A stretch of DNA of 64,000 bases from Micromonospora zingiberis (GTDB lineage: Bacteria; Actinomycetota; Actinomycetes; Mycobacteriales; Micromonosporaceae), in the NCBI RefSeq assembly GCF_004331455.1, contig NZ_SJJR01000008.1, positions 186,001 through 250,000 of the forward strand. The letters are read 5' to 3'. Numbering within the stretch: the stretch's first letter is position 1; each line of letters begins with the position of its first letter. Both the position numbers and the translations under genes were made by a program. Shown in pieces: positions 24,196 to 31,959 of the stretch. Below the pieces are notes generated by a model. It did not search any database and was not told the origin of the DNA. It was given only the letters and a program-made list of their open reading frames with translations.

Positions 24196-24623
24196 TGGGA
24201 CCACCGGGCGACCCTGACTACTACACGCTGCTGGGTGTGCCGGCCAACGCCACCGAGGCGCAGATCCTGCGGGCGTTCCGCCACGCGGCGCTCGTCCACC
24301 ACCCCGACCGGGGCGGCGACGCCGAGACGTTCCGGCGGCTCTACCAGGCGCGGGAGACCCTGCTCGATCCCTCCCGGCGGGCCGCACACGACCGGCGTCA
24401 CCGCGACACCGGCCCCACGCCGGAACCCGAAACGCCGTCACCGGCGCCGGACGACACCGTCGCCGACCCGTTCGACTGGACGCCGGGCGCCGGCCCGAGC
24501 AGCGACGCCCGGTCGAGCCGCGCCGACGCGTCGGCATATCACGAACCGTTCTCGGCCTTCCGGGCTGGCTACTCGTGGCGACGCAGCGACCGGTTCGCCT
24601 GGTGGCGGGCGCCGGCACCCTGA
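24195..24623 (+). CDS. J-domain (DnaJ-like) protein
   Basis: A 142-residue protein. Residues 8-70 are a J-domain: DYYTLLGVPANATEAQILRAFR, the essential HPD in ALVHHPDRGGDAETFRRLYQA, then LLDPSRRAAHD. The remainder is low-complexity Pro/Asp/Ser-rich, ending in a Trp/Arg-rich tail. No zinc-finger or substrate domains of true DnaJ are present, so it would recruit DnaK to one partner, perhaps the coupled hypothetical protein. The start codon overlaps the upstream stop. Confidence 0.87.
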   Translation: MGPPGDPDYYTLLGVPANATEAQILRAFRHAALVHHPDRGGDAETFRRLYQARETLLDPSRRAAHDRRHRDTGPTPEPETPSPAPDDTVADPFDWTPGAGPSSDARSSRADASAYHEPFSAFRAGYSWRRSDRFAWWRAPAP

Positions 24624-24663
24624 ACGTCTGGCCGCACCGGTTGCCCGTCGGGCGCTACCGGGC

Positions 24664-26802
24664 TCAGTCGCACTTCCCGGCGGCGCTGCCGGACAGGGCG
24701 GGCACCAGCAGGCGTTGGCCGATCACGATGGTGGTCCGTCGGCCCATGTCGTTGATCTTCTGTAGGTGCCTCACCGTGGTGCAGTGCCGCGCGGCGATCC
24801 TGGTCAGCGTGTCACCCCGCTTGACCACGACCACGTCGTTCAGCAGCAGCGCCTCCAGCGCCGGATACGACGGCTCGGGGTACGGCCAGGGCAGGGGGGT
24901 CGACCGGGGGTACGGCCAGCCCGGGTACGACAGCGGGTCGGTGGGCGGGCCGGTGGGCGGCAACACCCAGGGTGTCTGACGCAGCAGCGTCGGCCAGTTC
25001 GCCGGCAGGCTGCTGGCGGTCGACGGACGGCCCAGCGGGTCGTCGGAGCCGATCAGCGTGATCCCCCAGAACCCGGCCAGCACCACCAGCACCACGATGG
25101 TGAACCGGCGGACCGCGTCCTGCCGGCGCAACTCGTCCAGCACGAAGTCCGGTAGCCGTCCGGCGATGTCGACCCCGGTGGTCGACCCCGCCGGGGCAGA
25201 CACGGTGCGCAGCAGCAGCGGCACCGGCTCCGACACCCGGACACCCCGGCGCAGCAACCCCTGCCGCAGCGCGGCCACCGCCGAGGCATCGCGGGCGGCG
25301 GCGGCCACCAGAGCCTCCAGGTCCGTCAGGTCCGTCCGGCCCTGGGCGGTCCCGTCGACCGGCAACAACAGGTAACCCGTCGTCCAGCTCAACGCCCACC
25401 GCGCCTGGCCGGCACCGGCCAGCGCCTGGCCCACCAGTGCGAACACCGCCTCGGCGAGCTGCTCGCGGGGCTCCGGTGCGTCGGTCAGCCGGCGAGCCAG
25501 TTCGTCCTGCCGGCCCTTGGCCAACAGGTCCAGGACCGTACCGAGGGTGGGCCGCGCCGACATCCCGACACTGCGCGCGGCCGCGAGCAGTTGGCTCGCC
25601 AGTTCGACCGCGAACGCCTCGGCGGCCACGTCGACCCAGGTGTCCGTGGGCAACTCGGTGGGCCGGCTGCGGGCCAGCGCGTACATCTTCTGCTGGACGC
25701 GCAGTACCGGCGCCCGGTCGACCGGCAGCGGTGGCTGCTCCGCCGGGGTGGGCCGACCTGCCGGTTGCGCCTCGATCGAGGCGAGGCGCCGCGCCAGCGG
25801 CGGATGGGAGTCCAACCAGGACCGGTTGGCCTCGACCGGGTGCCGCCGCAACTCCGCCAGCCGCCGCTGGACCGGCGGGTCGTCCACCATCGTCGCGAAC
25901 GCCCCGAACAGGTCCGCCGGCACGAAACCCAACCGCTGTACCGGCTGGACGAACATGGTCAGGTAGCCGCTCCACGCCTGCCCGAGCGCGTGGACTCCGC
26001 GCAGCGCCGCGGCGGTCGCGGCCGGGCCGACCACCTCCGCCGCGCGGGCGTCGGCCTCCAACTCCTGCCGCCGGCGCACGGCGAGTGACACCCACAGGAA
26101 CACCTTGGCGTACGCGCCGAACACCAACTGGTAGAACCACGGGTACCCGGAGACGCCCTGCCGCGTCAGCGCGGTCATCCGCAACCGGAACAGCGCCGAC
26201 TCCAACGATGCCGCGCCCCGGTAGACGACCGCGCCGAACCGGGTGTGCCGTCCGGCGTAGTGGCCGAACTCGTGGCAGAGCACCGCCCGCAGGTGCGTCG
26301 GTGTCAACTGGGCCAGCAGCGGCACGCCGAGATACAGGGTCCGTGGGCCGACAGCGAAGCCGAGCATCCGGGCTTCCTCCGACACCGCCGCGTTGACCTC
26401 CGGGGTGAGGAAGATCCGTGTCGGTGGCCGGGTGTCCAACTCGCGGGCCAACTCCTCGACCAGCCGCCACAGCTCGGGAGCGTGCTTGCGGGGCAGGAAC
26501 ACCGCAGCGGGCGGCGGCTGCGCCACCCGGCTGACCGTGGTGACGCCGTAGACCAGCGCGAAGGCCGCCGCGATGCTGCCACCGACCACCAGCGGCCAGA
26601 CGCCGCTGTTGGCCGGCCTGGTGAACGCACCCCAGAGCACCAGCGCGACGAGCAGGGCGTTCACGGTGACCAGGACGACCGCCAGCAGGTACACCCCGGC
26701 GAGCAGTCCGACCGCGAGCAGCCCGCGCAGCCAGCCGAGTACCGCACTCGCCGCGCGTACCGGCCGACGGCGGGGCCGGGGTACGGCCGTGCCGGTGCTC
26801 AC
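24664..26802 (-). CDS. M48 metalloprotease with C-terminal LysM domain
   Basis: A 712-residue membrane protease. Two hydrophobic helices near residues 25-75 precede an M48 (HtpX/Ste24-like) catalytic domain with AVLCHEFGHYAGRH near residue 177 (HExxH zinc site) and a downstream ELEADARAAE third-ligand Glu. A long soluble region follows, then a third helix near 570-590, a Pro-rich spacer and a terminal LysM domain (VVVVKRGDTLTRIAARHCTTVRHL, about 655-705) that should lie outside the membrane and bind peptidoglycan. This joins a proteolytic domain to a wall-sensing module. GTG 26802 overlaps the sigma-factor stop as GTGA, fixing the start; the longer open frame upstream is not used. Confidence 0.85.
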   Translation of the reverse strand: MSTGTAVPRPRRRPVRAASAVLGWLRGLLAVGLLAGVYLLAVVLVTVNALLVALVLWGAFTRPANSGVWPLVVGGSIAAAFALVYGVTTVSRVAQPPPAAVFLPRKHAPELWRLVEELARELDTRPPTRIFLTPEVNAAVSEEARMLGFAVGPRTLYLGVPLLAQLTPTHLRAVLCHEFGHYAGRHTRFGAVVYRGAASLESALFRLRMTALTRQGVSGYPWFYQLVFGAYAKVFLWVSLAVRRRQELEADARAAEVVGPAATAAALRGVHALGQAWSGYLTMFVQPVQRLGFVPADLFGAFATMVDDPPVQRRLAELRRHPVEANRSWLDSHPPLARRLASIEAQPAGRPTPAEQPPLPVDRAPVLRVQQKMYALARSRPTELPTDTWVDVAAEAFAVELASQLLAAARSVGMSARPTLGTVLDLLAKGRQDELARRLTDAPEPREQLAEAVFALVGQALAGAGQARWALSWTTGYLLLPVDGTAQGRTDLTDLEALVAAAARDASAVAALRQGLLRRGVRVSEPVPLLLRTVSAPAGSTTGVDIAGRLPDFVLDELRRQDAVRRFTIVVLVVLAGFWGITLIGSDDPLGRPSTASSLPANWPTLLRQTPWVLPPTGPPTDPLSYPGWPYPRSTPLPWPYPEPSYPALEALLLNDVVVVKRGDTLTRIAARHCTTVRHLQKINDMGRRTTIVIGQRLLVPALSGSAAGKCD

Positions 26803-27506
26803 CGGCCCTCCCGGAGCCGTTCGGCCAGCTCCGTCCGGGCCCGCTCGACCAGCTGTGGATCGGCCTCGACGGCGGCCCGCAGCCAGGACTGCGTGTCCAA
26901 CAGCACCCCGACCAGGGGGTCCTGACCGGTGCCGAGCCGAGGTGCGCCGAACCGGCCCAGCCACCCCGTGCCCATCCCGGCCACCAACGGCTCACGCCCG
27001 GTCGCCTCGTCGGCCGCCATTCCCAGCGCCTCCCTCAACGTCTGCCGAGCCTTGGCCACGTTGGCGGCCACCCCGCCGCGGGTCATCCCCAGGGCGGCGG
27101 CGATCTCCTGCTGCGACCAGCCCTCCAGACAGAACAGGGCCAGCGTGATCCGCTGCCGGGGTGGCAGCGTGGCGAGCAGGCGCAGTACCTCCCGTGCCTC
27201 CGCGGTCTGTTCCGGGCTGGCCTGTGCCGGCACGGGCAACTGGAGCAGCCGCTCCTGACCGGTCTTGCGCTTGCGGTACACCTTCCACAGGCGTTGCACC
27301 ATCACCCGCCGGATCCACGCCTCCGGTACGTCGTACGCGGCGATCCGGTCCCACACCCGGTACGCCTCGACGAACGCCTCCTGTGTCGCGTCCTCGGCGT
27401 CGGCCCGGTCGCCGCACAGCATGATCGCCTGGGTCAGCACCGCCGGGTAGGCGTACGCGAAGAACTCGGCGAAGTCGGGGCGGGGCCCGACCGACCCGGC
27501 GGTCAC
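26799..27506 (-). CDS. ECF sigma factor (SigE-like family)
   Basis: A 235-residue sigma factor: region 2 DRADAEDATQEAFVEAYRVWDRI, region 4 LPPRQRITLALFCLEGWSQQEIAAALGMTRGGVAANVAKARQTL, then a ~60-residue tail. It overlaps the small membrane-protein gene upstream (GTGA) and the M48-LysM protease gene downstream (GTGA). This three-gene unit suggests that the small membrane protein or the protease regulates the sigma factor in response to envelope state, but no classical zinc anti-sigma motif (HxxxCxxC) is seen in either. Confidence 0.87.
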   Translation of the reverse strand: MTAGSVGPRPDFAEFFAYAYPAVLTQAIMLCGDRADAEDATQEAFVEAYRVWDRIAAYDVPEAWIRRVMVQRLWKVYRKRKTGQERLLQLPVPAQASPEQTAEAREVLRLLATLPPRQRITLALFCLEGWSQQEIAAALGMTRGGVAANVAKARQTLREALGMAADEATGREPLVAGMGTGWLGRFGAPRLGTGQDPLVGVLLDTQSWLRAAVEADPQLVERARTELAERLREGR

Positions 27507-27730
27507 CGAGCCACCTCCACCGACGGCAGAACCGGTGCCGACCGTACGGTCACCCGCGTCCCGTCCGGCGCGGCGGCCTCCACCACCGCGCCCGGACCGG
27601 CGGCCCGGACCAGGAACGCGATGGCCTGCGCCCGGGTCCGGATCCGGGCCGGTCCGGTGTAGAGGGACACCAGCGCGTACGCCAACCGGGCGCCCGTCAC
27701 CACGATCACCAACACGACCGCGTCAACCAT
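27503..27730 (-). CDS. Small membrane protein heading the ECF operon
   Basis: A 75-residue protein with one N-terminal helix (VVLVIVVTGARLAYALVSLY) and a C-terminal soluble part containing AAAPDGTRVTVRSAPV. I start at ATG 27730 because GGAGGAAGG lies eight nt upstream; an earlier ATG at 27766 is possible. No family is recognised. Tight coupling to the sigma-factor gene makes a regulatory or signalling role plausible but unproven. Confidence 0.65.
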   Translation of the reverse strand: MVDAVVLVIVVTGARLAYALVSLYTGPARIRTRAQAIAFLVRAAGPGAVVEAAAPDGTRVTVRSAPVLPSVEVAR

Positions 27731-28005
27731 GTGCCGCGTCCTTCCTCCAGGTGCTGACTCCGACATCCGAATACAGCCAGCAGAGCCCGGAAGGTTTACT
27801 CGGGCGGTTGACTCGATTATGTCGGCCCGGCACCGGCCGCCGCCCGCTCGCGTCGGCCAGCCGACGCAGGGTGCTCAGCGGGCGGGTCGACGACCTCGAC
27901 CCGGGAGCGAATGGCCTGCGCGCGGCGGGGCCACTCGATCCCGGATCGGGCGTGGTCATCGAGGGGGCGGTGGCTCGGTCCCGGTGGGTCGTGCGGTGGT
28001 CGGGA

Positions 28006-29193
28006 TCAGAACTGGCTCAGGATCAGGCCGGCGGAGCGGGGGTCGCCGTCGTGGACCAGCGACTCGAAGGCACCGACGTCGTCGAAGGCGAAGGCGTACG
28101 CCTTTCCGTCGCGCATGTTGGCGTGGATGATCCGGGCGTAGTGGTTGGTCGGGCTGTTGCGGTAGAACTCGGCGGCGTTGGTGCTGGGCTGGGTGTGGAC
28201 GGTGCCCAGGGTGCCCCGGTTCAGCGCGGCGCAGAGCGTACGGGAGATCGGCCCGACCACCTGGTCGTTGGGGGCGGGCAGGTCGCCGTCACAGCCCCAC
28301 ACGCTCGCCGACGATGGCCGGTTGAACGACGCGACGACCTGACCCGCACCGTTGGTGAAGGTCATCACCGTGCCGGAGGTCCGCCCGTAGTAGCGGATGT
28401 CCGGCCGGTCACCGAACGGCACCACGGTCAGCGTCCGGGCGGCGTACGCGCTCCACGCCGAGGCGATGTACGGGTCCAGGTAGGTCGGGCTGAACAGGCC
28501 GGCTCCGGCGGCCTTGCCCGGCGCCAGCACCCGCAGCACCGTACCGTCGCCCCGGGTGTGGATGGTGTTGGCCCAGCCGGCCTGCGAGCGGATGCCGCTG
28601 ATGATGGCGTTGCGGCCGCCGGAGACGACGTCGCCGGTGCGCTTGGTGACGCCGTTGGCGCCGGTCACGGTGACCGCGTGCGGCACCGCGAACATGTCCA
28701 CCTGGGAGCTGTTGAGCCACAGGCCGGCGTCGTTGTAGGTGAACTCGCTCCAGTCGAAGAGGATGTCGCGGTTGGGGTCACCGGCGGCCCACGGAGCCGG
28801 CTGGACCAGGCCGGTCGGGGTGAGGAAGAACTTCAGCTTCTCGCCGAGGGAGAAGTAGACGCGGCCGGAGAAGCCGCGCGGGAAGCGGATGGTCGCGGAC
28901 GCGCCGGTGGCCGGCCCTGGGATCGACACGTCTGGTGCGGGCGACGGCGGGATCTGGCCGCCGGACCACGGGACGAACGTGCCGGCCTGGTTGACGTAGC
29001 CGAGCCGGCCGGAGGAGAGCTGCACCCCGATGACGTACAGGTGGACGGCTCCGGCGCGGCCGGTGTTGTTGGTGACCGTGACGGGCAGCAGGGTCGGGCC
29101 GACGGCCGGTGCGGGGCTGGCGGCGGCGAGGCTGGTCGGTACGGCGGCGATCAGAGCGGCGGCGACCGCCAACAGTCTGCGTCGGACAAGCAC
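28006..29193 (-). CDS. Secreted GH64 beta-1,3-glucanase
   Basis: A 395-residue protein with a Sec signal peptide (MLVRRRLLAVAAALIAAVPTSLAAASPA) and a single glycoside hydrolase family 64 domain. Family features are the N-terminal VTVTNNTGRAGAVHLYVIG barrel, FLTPTG, NRDILFDWSEFTYND, QVDMFAVPHAVTV and the thaumatin-like C-terminal half with GCDGDLPAPND. GH64 enzymes release laminaripentaose from beta-1,3-glucan of fungal walls or laminarin. There is no added carbohydrate-binding domain. GGAGGAG is five nt before GTG 29193, and a LacI-type palindrome lies 35 bp upstream, suggesting induction by oligosaccharide. Confidence 0.9.
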   Translation of the reverse strand: MLVRRRLLAVAAALIAAVPTSLAAASPAPAVGPTLLPVTVTNNTGRAGAVHLYVIGVQLSSGRLGYVNQAGTFVPWSGGQIPPSPAPDVSIPGPATGASATIRFPRGFSGRVYFSLGEKLKFFLTPTGLVQPAPWAAGDPNRDILFDWSEFTYNDAGLWLNSSQVDMFAVPHAVTVTGANGVTKRTGDVVSGGRNAIISGIRSQAGWANTIHTRGDGTVLRVLAPGKAAGAGLFSPTYLDPYIASAWSAYAARTLTVVPFGDRPDIRYYGRTSGTVMTFTNGAGQVVASFNRPSSASVWGCDGDLPAPNDQVVGPISRTLCAALNRGTLGTVHTQPSTNAAEFYRNSPTNHYARIIHANMRDGKAYAFAFDDVGAFESLVHDGDPRSAGLILSQF

Positions 29194-29227
29194 GGTAACT
29201 CCTCCGGTCGGTGGTGACGCGGTGCGG

Positions 29228-29239
29228 GAGAGCGCTCTC
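29228..29239. promoter_or_regulatory. LacI-family operator upstream of GH64
   Basis: GAGAGCGCTCTC is a perfect 12-bp palindrome with the central CG typical of LacI/CebR-type sugar repressors in actinobacteria. On the minus strand a TTGACA lies about 28 bp upstream of it. No LacI gene is in the window. Confidence 0.65.
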
Positions 29240-29353
29240 TCAGGTTCCGACTGTTAACGACATTTGTCAATATGTACGATCCATAGTGGAGCCACCGCCC
29301 GATCCGGCATCGACTAAGCTGCGCGAGTCCGAACCACTTGGCGAAGCGGAGAC

Positions 29354-30187
29354 ATGGTGATCCACGGGGACAGCGACACGAAGGTGCCCAGCTTGCCGCC
29401 CTCGGGTGTGGACGATTCGGTGCCGCACTCCGCGCGGGTCTACGACTGGTGGCTCGGCGGCAAGGACAACTTCGCCGTCGACCGGGCGATGGGTCAGGCG
29501 TTGATCCAGGCCATCCCCACCCTCAAGACGATGGCTGCGGAGAACCGGGCCTTCGTGCACCGGGTGGCCCGGTACCTGGTCGCCGAGGCCGGGGTGCGTC
29601 AGTTCCTCGACATCGGCACCGGCATCCCCACCCAGCCGAACCTGCACGAGGTCGCCCAGGAGTTGGCGCCGGAGGCCCGGGTGGTCTACGTCGACAACGA
29701 CCCCATCGTGCTCGCCCACGCCCGAGCCCTCATGGTCAGCACCGAGCAGGGGCGTAGCGAGTACATCCACGCCGACCTGCGGGCTCCCGAGACGATCCTG
29801 CGTGACGCCCGACTGGTCGACACGCTCGACCTGAGCCAGCCGGTCGCACTCACCCTGATCGCGGTGCTGATGTTGCTGCGCGACCAGGACGACCCGATCG
29901 GCAAGGTGCGGGCGCTCATGGACGCGCTGCCCTCCGGCAGCTACCTGGCGATCACCCATCCCACCCAGGACTTCAACCCCGTCCAGATGCAGGCCGCGGT
30001 CGCGGCGGCGACGCAGGGCAACATGACTCTCGTGCCGCGTACCCGCGCCGAGGTGGAAGAGTTCTTCGCCGGCTGGGAGCTGGTCGAGCCCGGTGTGGTG
30101 CCGGTGCTGGCCTGGCGACCCGACGGTGCGGCGCCGGCCGACCCGGAGGCGGCGTACTACTGGTCCGGGCTGGCCCGCAAGCCCTGA
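29354..30187 (+). CDS. SAM-dependent methyltransferase, PF04672 type
   Basis: A 277-residue protein of the actinobacterial S-adenosyl methyltransferase family (DUF574). It shows HSARVYDWWLGGKDNF at the N-terminus, the SAM loop FLDIGTGIPT, the acidic VYVDNDPIVLAHARAL, and a C-terminal YYWSGLARKP. Substrates are unknown for the family, which is greatly expanded in actinomycetes. The window has a second copy at 62068. It converges with the small membrane protein gene, overlapping its 3' end by 31 bp. Confidence 0.88.
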   Translation: MVIHGDSDTKVPSLPPSGVDDSVPHSARVYDWWLGGKDNFAVDRAMGQALIQAIPTLKTMAAENRAFVHRVARYLVAEAGVRQFLDIGTGIPTQPNLHEVAQELAPEARVVYVDNDPIVLAHARALMVSTEQGRSEYIHADLRAPETILRDARLVDTLDLSQPVALTLIAVLMLLRDQDDPIGKVRALMDALPSGSYLAITHPTQDFNPVQMQAAVAAATQGNMTLVPRTRAEVEEFFAGWELVEPGVVPVLAWRPDGAAPADPEAAYYWSGLARKP

Positions 30188-30492
30188 TTCCCGGACCGGC
30201 CGCGCCGGCCGAGGAGCAGGAAGCCGGCCACGCCGGCCAGTAGACCGCCACCGGCGGCGACGCCGATCCGGTTGCCGTCGAGGCCGATCCAGTGTGCGCG
30301 GGCGAACGTCACCAGGCCCGGTTCCACCTCGACGGCGCGCTCGGACTCGGCCACCGCCTGGGCGAGCAACTCGTCGTAGCCGAGCCCCGTCTCGGCTGCG
30401 GCCTGCTCGATGGCCGCCCGCATCTCGCTGACGCTCGTGCCCGGATTGCGCAGCACCAGGCGCTCCAGCGGGGAGGTGGTGTCGGCCAGCAC
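30157..30492 (-). CDS. Small protein with C-terminal membrane helix
   Basis: A 111-residue protein of unknown function. Residues 1-65 are polar and helical (ERLVLRNPGTSVSEMRAAIEQ); residues 75-95 form one glycine-rich membrane helix ended by RRGR. GTG 30492 has GAGGG six nt upstream and a TAGGAT -10 just before. The 3' end overlaps the methyltransferase gene tail to tail. It shares a divergent promoter region with the organosulfur operon, so it may respond to the same site. Confidence 0.6.
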   Translation of the reverse strand: MLADTTSPLERLVLRNPGTSVSEMRAAIEQAAAETGLGYDELLAQAVAESERAVEVEPGLVTFARAHWIGLDGNRIGVAAGGGLLAGVAGFLLLGRRGRSGNQGLRASPDQ

Positions 30493-30521
30493 AATAACCC
30501 TCTTATCCTATGGGAAATGTA

Positions 30522-30537
30522 TGTGACGCCGGTCACA
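30522..30537. promoter_or_regulatory. CRP/FNR-type site in divergent promoter
   Basis: TGTGA-CGCCGG-TCACA fits the CRP consensus arrangement TGTGA-N6-TCACA, and the palindrome extends to seven-base arms. It is just upstream of the -35 of the leader-peptide transcript (TGACTG 30545, TACCTT 30567) and near the start of the divergent small gene. Binding by a Crp-like regulator is inferred. Confidence 0.55.
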
Positions 30538-30579
30538 TGCCTCCTGACTGGGTCGGCCCGGACCGCTACCTTCGAGGGC

Positions 30580-30651
30580 ATGAATCGGAGCACTCGCCTG
30601 ATCCGGCGCCGCTTCGTCGACTTCCTCCGGGTGGCCAGCGGCACCTGTTGA
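30580..30651 (+). CDS. Cys-ending leader peptide of the sulfur operon
   Basis: A 23-codon ORF whose second half reads RRRFVDFLRVASGTC before TGA. It matches the pattern of the short actinobacterial leader peptides found before sulfur and sulfonate genes (RRxHxDLxRVxSxxC), which are thought to sense cysteinyl-tRNA supply by ribosome stalling at the terminal Cys codon. A TACCTT -10 lies seven bases before the ATG, so translation may be leaderless. It precedes the importer by 279 bp, the rest of which is non-coding and holds two hairpin repeats. Confidence 0.7.
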   Translation: MNRSTRLIRRRFVDFLRVASGTC

Positions 30652-30760
30652 GTCGGGCGGCGCGACCAGCCCTGGCCCATCGAACATCCGCGCCGCCGCG
30701 GTTCGCGGCGTGCGTACCCCTCCCACCGGCCGCCCGGTCGCCAGCGGCGACCGGCCCGTG

Positions 30761-30822
30761 CGTGTCGACGACGACACCCGCCCCCGGCCCGACCTGACCG
30801 GCCTCGTGTCGACGACGACACC
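30761..30822. repeat. Tandem 18-bp direct repeats, each a hairpin, in the sulfur-operon leader
   Basis: The 18-mer beginning CGTGTCGACGACGACACC occurs at 30761-30778 and 30805-30822, 44 bp apart and in the same orientation. Each copy contains the perfect inverted repeat GTGTCG-ACGA-CGACAC. They could be two operators for one dimer or two RNA hairpins in the leader. The 30652-30930 stretch holds no gene. Confidence 0.7.
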
Positions 30823-30930
30823 TGCCCGGCCACGCCCGACCCCTCCCGCGCATCCGCCCCGACGCGTCACCTCGCGTCAGCGGCCGCAGTCGGCGTACCC
30901 CTTGCTGCCCGCACGACCAGGAGACCTTCC

Positions 30931-31959
30931 GTGCCCAGAACGAGAACCTCGACCACCCTGCTCGCCCTGGCCCTCACCGTCGTCACCGCTGCCGCCGGTT
31001 GCGGCCGCAGCGCCGCCACCGCCTCCGGACAGCAGGTCACCGAGCTGCGCTACCAGGGCAGCGTCGGAGCGGTCACCCTGCCCGAACTCGCCGAGGACCT
31101 CGGCTATCTCGACGGCGTCAAGCTCAAGTGGATCGGCAACACGATCAGCGGTCCACAGGACATCCAGGCCGCCACCACCGGTGACACCGAGTTCGGCGGC
31201 GCCTTCAACGGGGCGATCGTCAAACTCGCCGCCGCCAACGCCCCGATCACCGCCGTCATCGGCTACTACGGCTCCAACGAGGTGACCTACCAGGGCTTCT
31301 ACGTCCTGGAGGACAGCCCGATCCGTACTGCCCGGGACCTCATCGGCAAGCGGATCGGGGTGAACACCCTCGGCGCGCACGCCGAAGCGGTGGTCAAGAC
31401 CTACCTGGCTCGCAACGGCCTCAACGACGACGAGATCAAGCAGGTCGAACTGGTCGTGGTGCCGCCGGTCAACACCGAGCAGGGCCTGCGCCAGCGGCAG
31501 ATCGACGTCGCGGGGCTCGGCGGGACGCTGCGCGACCGGGCCCTCGAACGCGGCGGCGTGCGGCCGATCTTCACCGACCACGAACTACTCGGCACCTTCA
31601 CCGCCGGCAGCTACGTCTTCCGGGACGACTTCATCAAGGCCAACCCGGACACCGTCCGGACGTTCGTCTCCGGCGTCGCCAAGGCCATCGAGTGGTCCCG
31701 CAGCCAGCCCCGCGAAGAGGTCATCGCCCGCTTCGAGGACATCCTGCGCAAGCGGGCCCGCAACGAGGACAACAGCCAGCTCCAGTTCTGGAGGAGCTAC
31801 GGGGTGGCCGGCAGCGGCGGTGTGATCGCCGACAGCGAGTTCGCCACCTGGGTCGACTGGCTCAGCCGCGAGGGCGAACTGCGCGGCAAGAAGGTCAGCT
31901 CCGCCGACATCTACAGCAACGAGTTCAACCCGTACCGAGCGGGGGGCGAGCTGTCGTGA
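30931..31959 (+). CDS. ABC importer substrate-binding lipoprotein (sulfonate/taurine type)
   Basis: A 342-residue lipoprotein with signal peptide and lipobox TAAAGC (Cys about residue 24). The rest is an NMT1/SsuA-like two-lobed binding protein (LRYQGSVGAVTLPELAEDLGYLDGVKLKWIGN, GGAFNGAIVKLAAANAP, IGVNTLGAHAEAVVKTYL). It would capture an alkanesulfonate or related organosulfur compound outside the cell. AGGAG lies seven nt before GTG 30931. Its stop overlaps the ATPase start as GTGA. The ligand is inferred from the downstream TauD and FMN monooxygenase genes and the Cys leader peptide; nitrate or thiamine precursors are the alternatives for the fold. Confidence 0.85.
   Translation: MPRTRTSTTLLALALTVVTAAAGCGRSAATASGQQVTELRYQGSVGAVTLPELAEDLGYLDGVKLKWIGNTISGPQDIQAATTGDTEFGGAFNGAIVKLAAANAPITAVIGYYGSNEVTYQGFYVLEDSPIRTARDLIGKRIGVNTLGAHAEAVVKTYLARNGLNDDEIKQVELVVVPPVNTEQGLRQRQIDVAGLGGTLRDRALERGGVRPIFTDHELLGTFTAGSYVFRDDFIKANPDTVRTFVSGVAKAIEWSRSQPREEVIARFEDILRKRARNEDNSQLQFWRSYGVAGSGGVIADSEFATWVDWLSREGELRGKKVSSADIYSNEFNPYRAGGELS

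Noticed and set aside
30652..30930. A protein gene between the leader peptide and the importer
   Set aside because: Frames through this stretch are Pro/Thr/Arg-rich, lack ribosome sites and cross the hairpin repeats.
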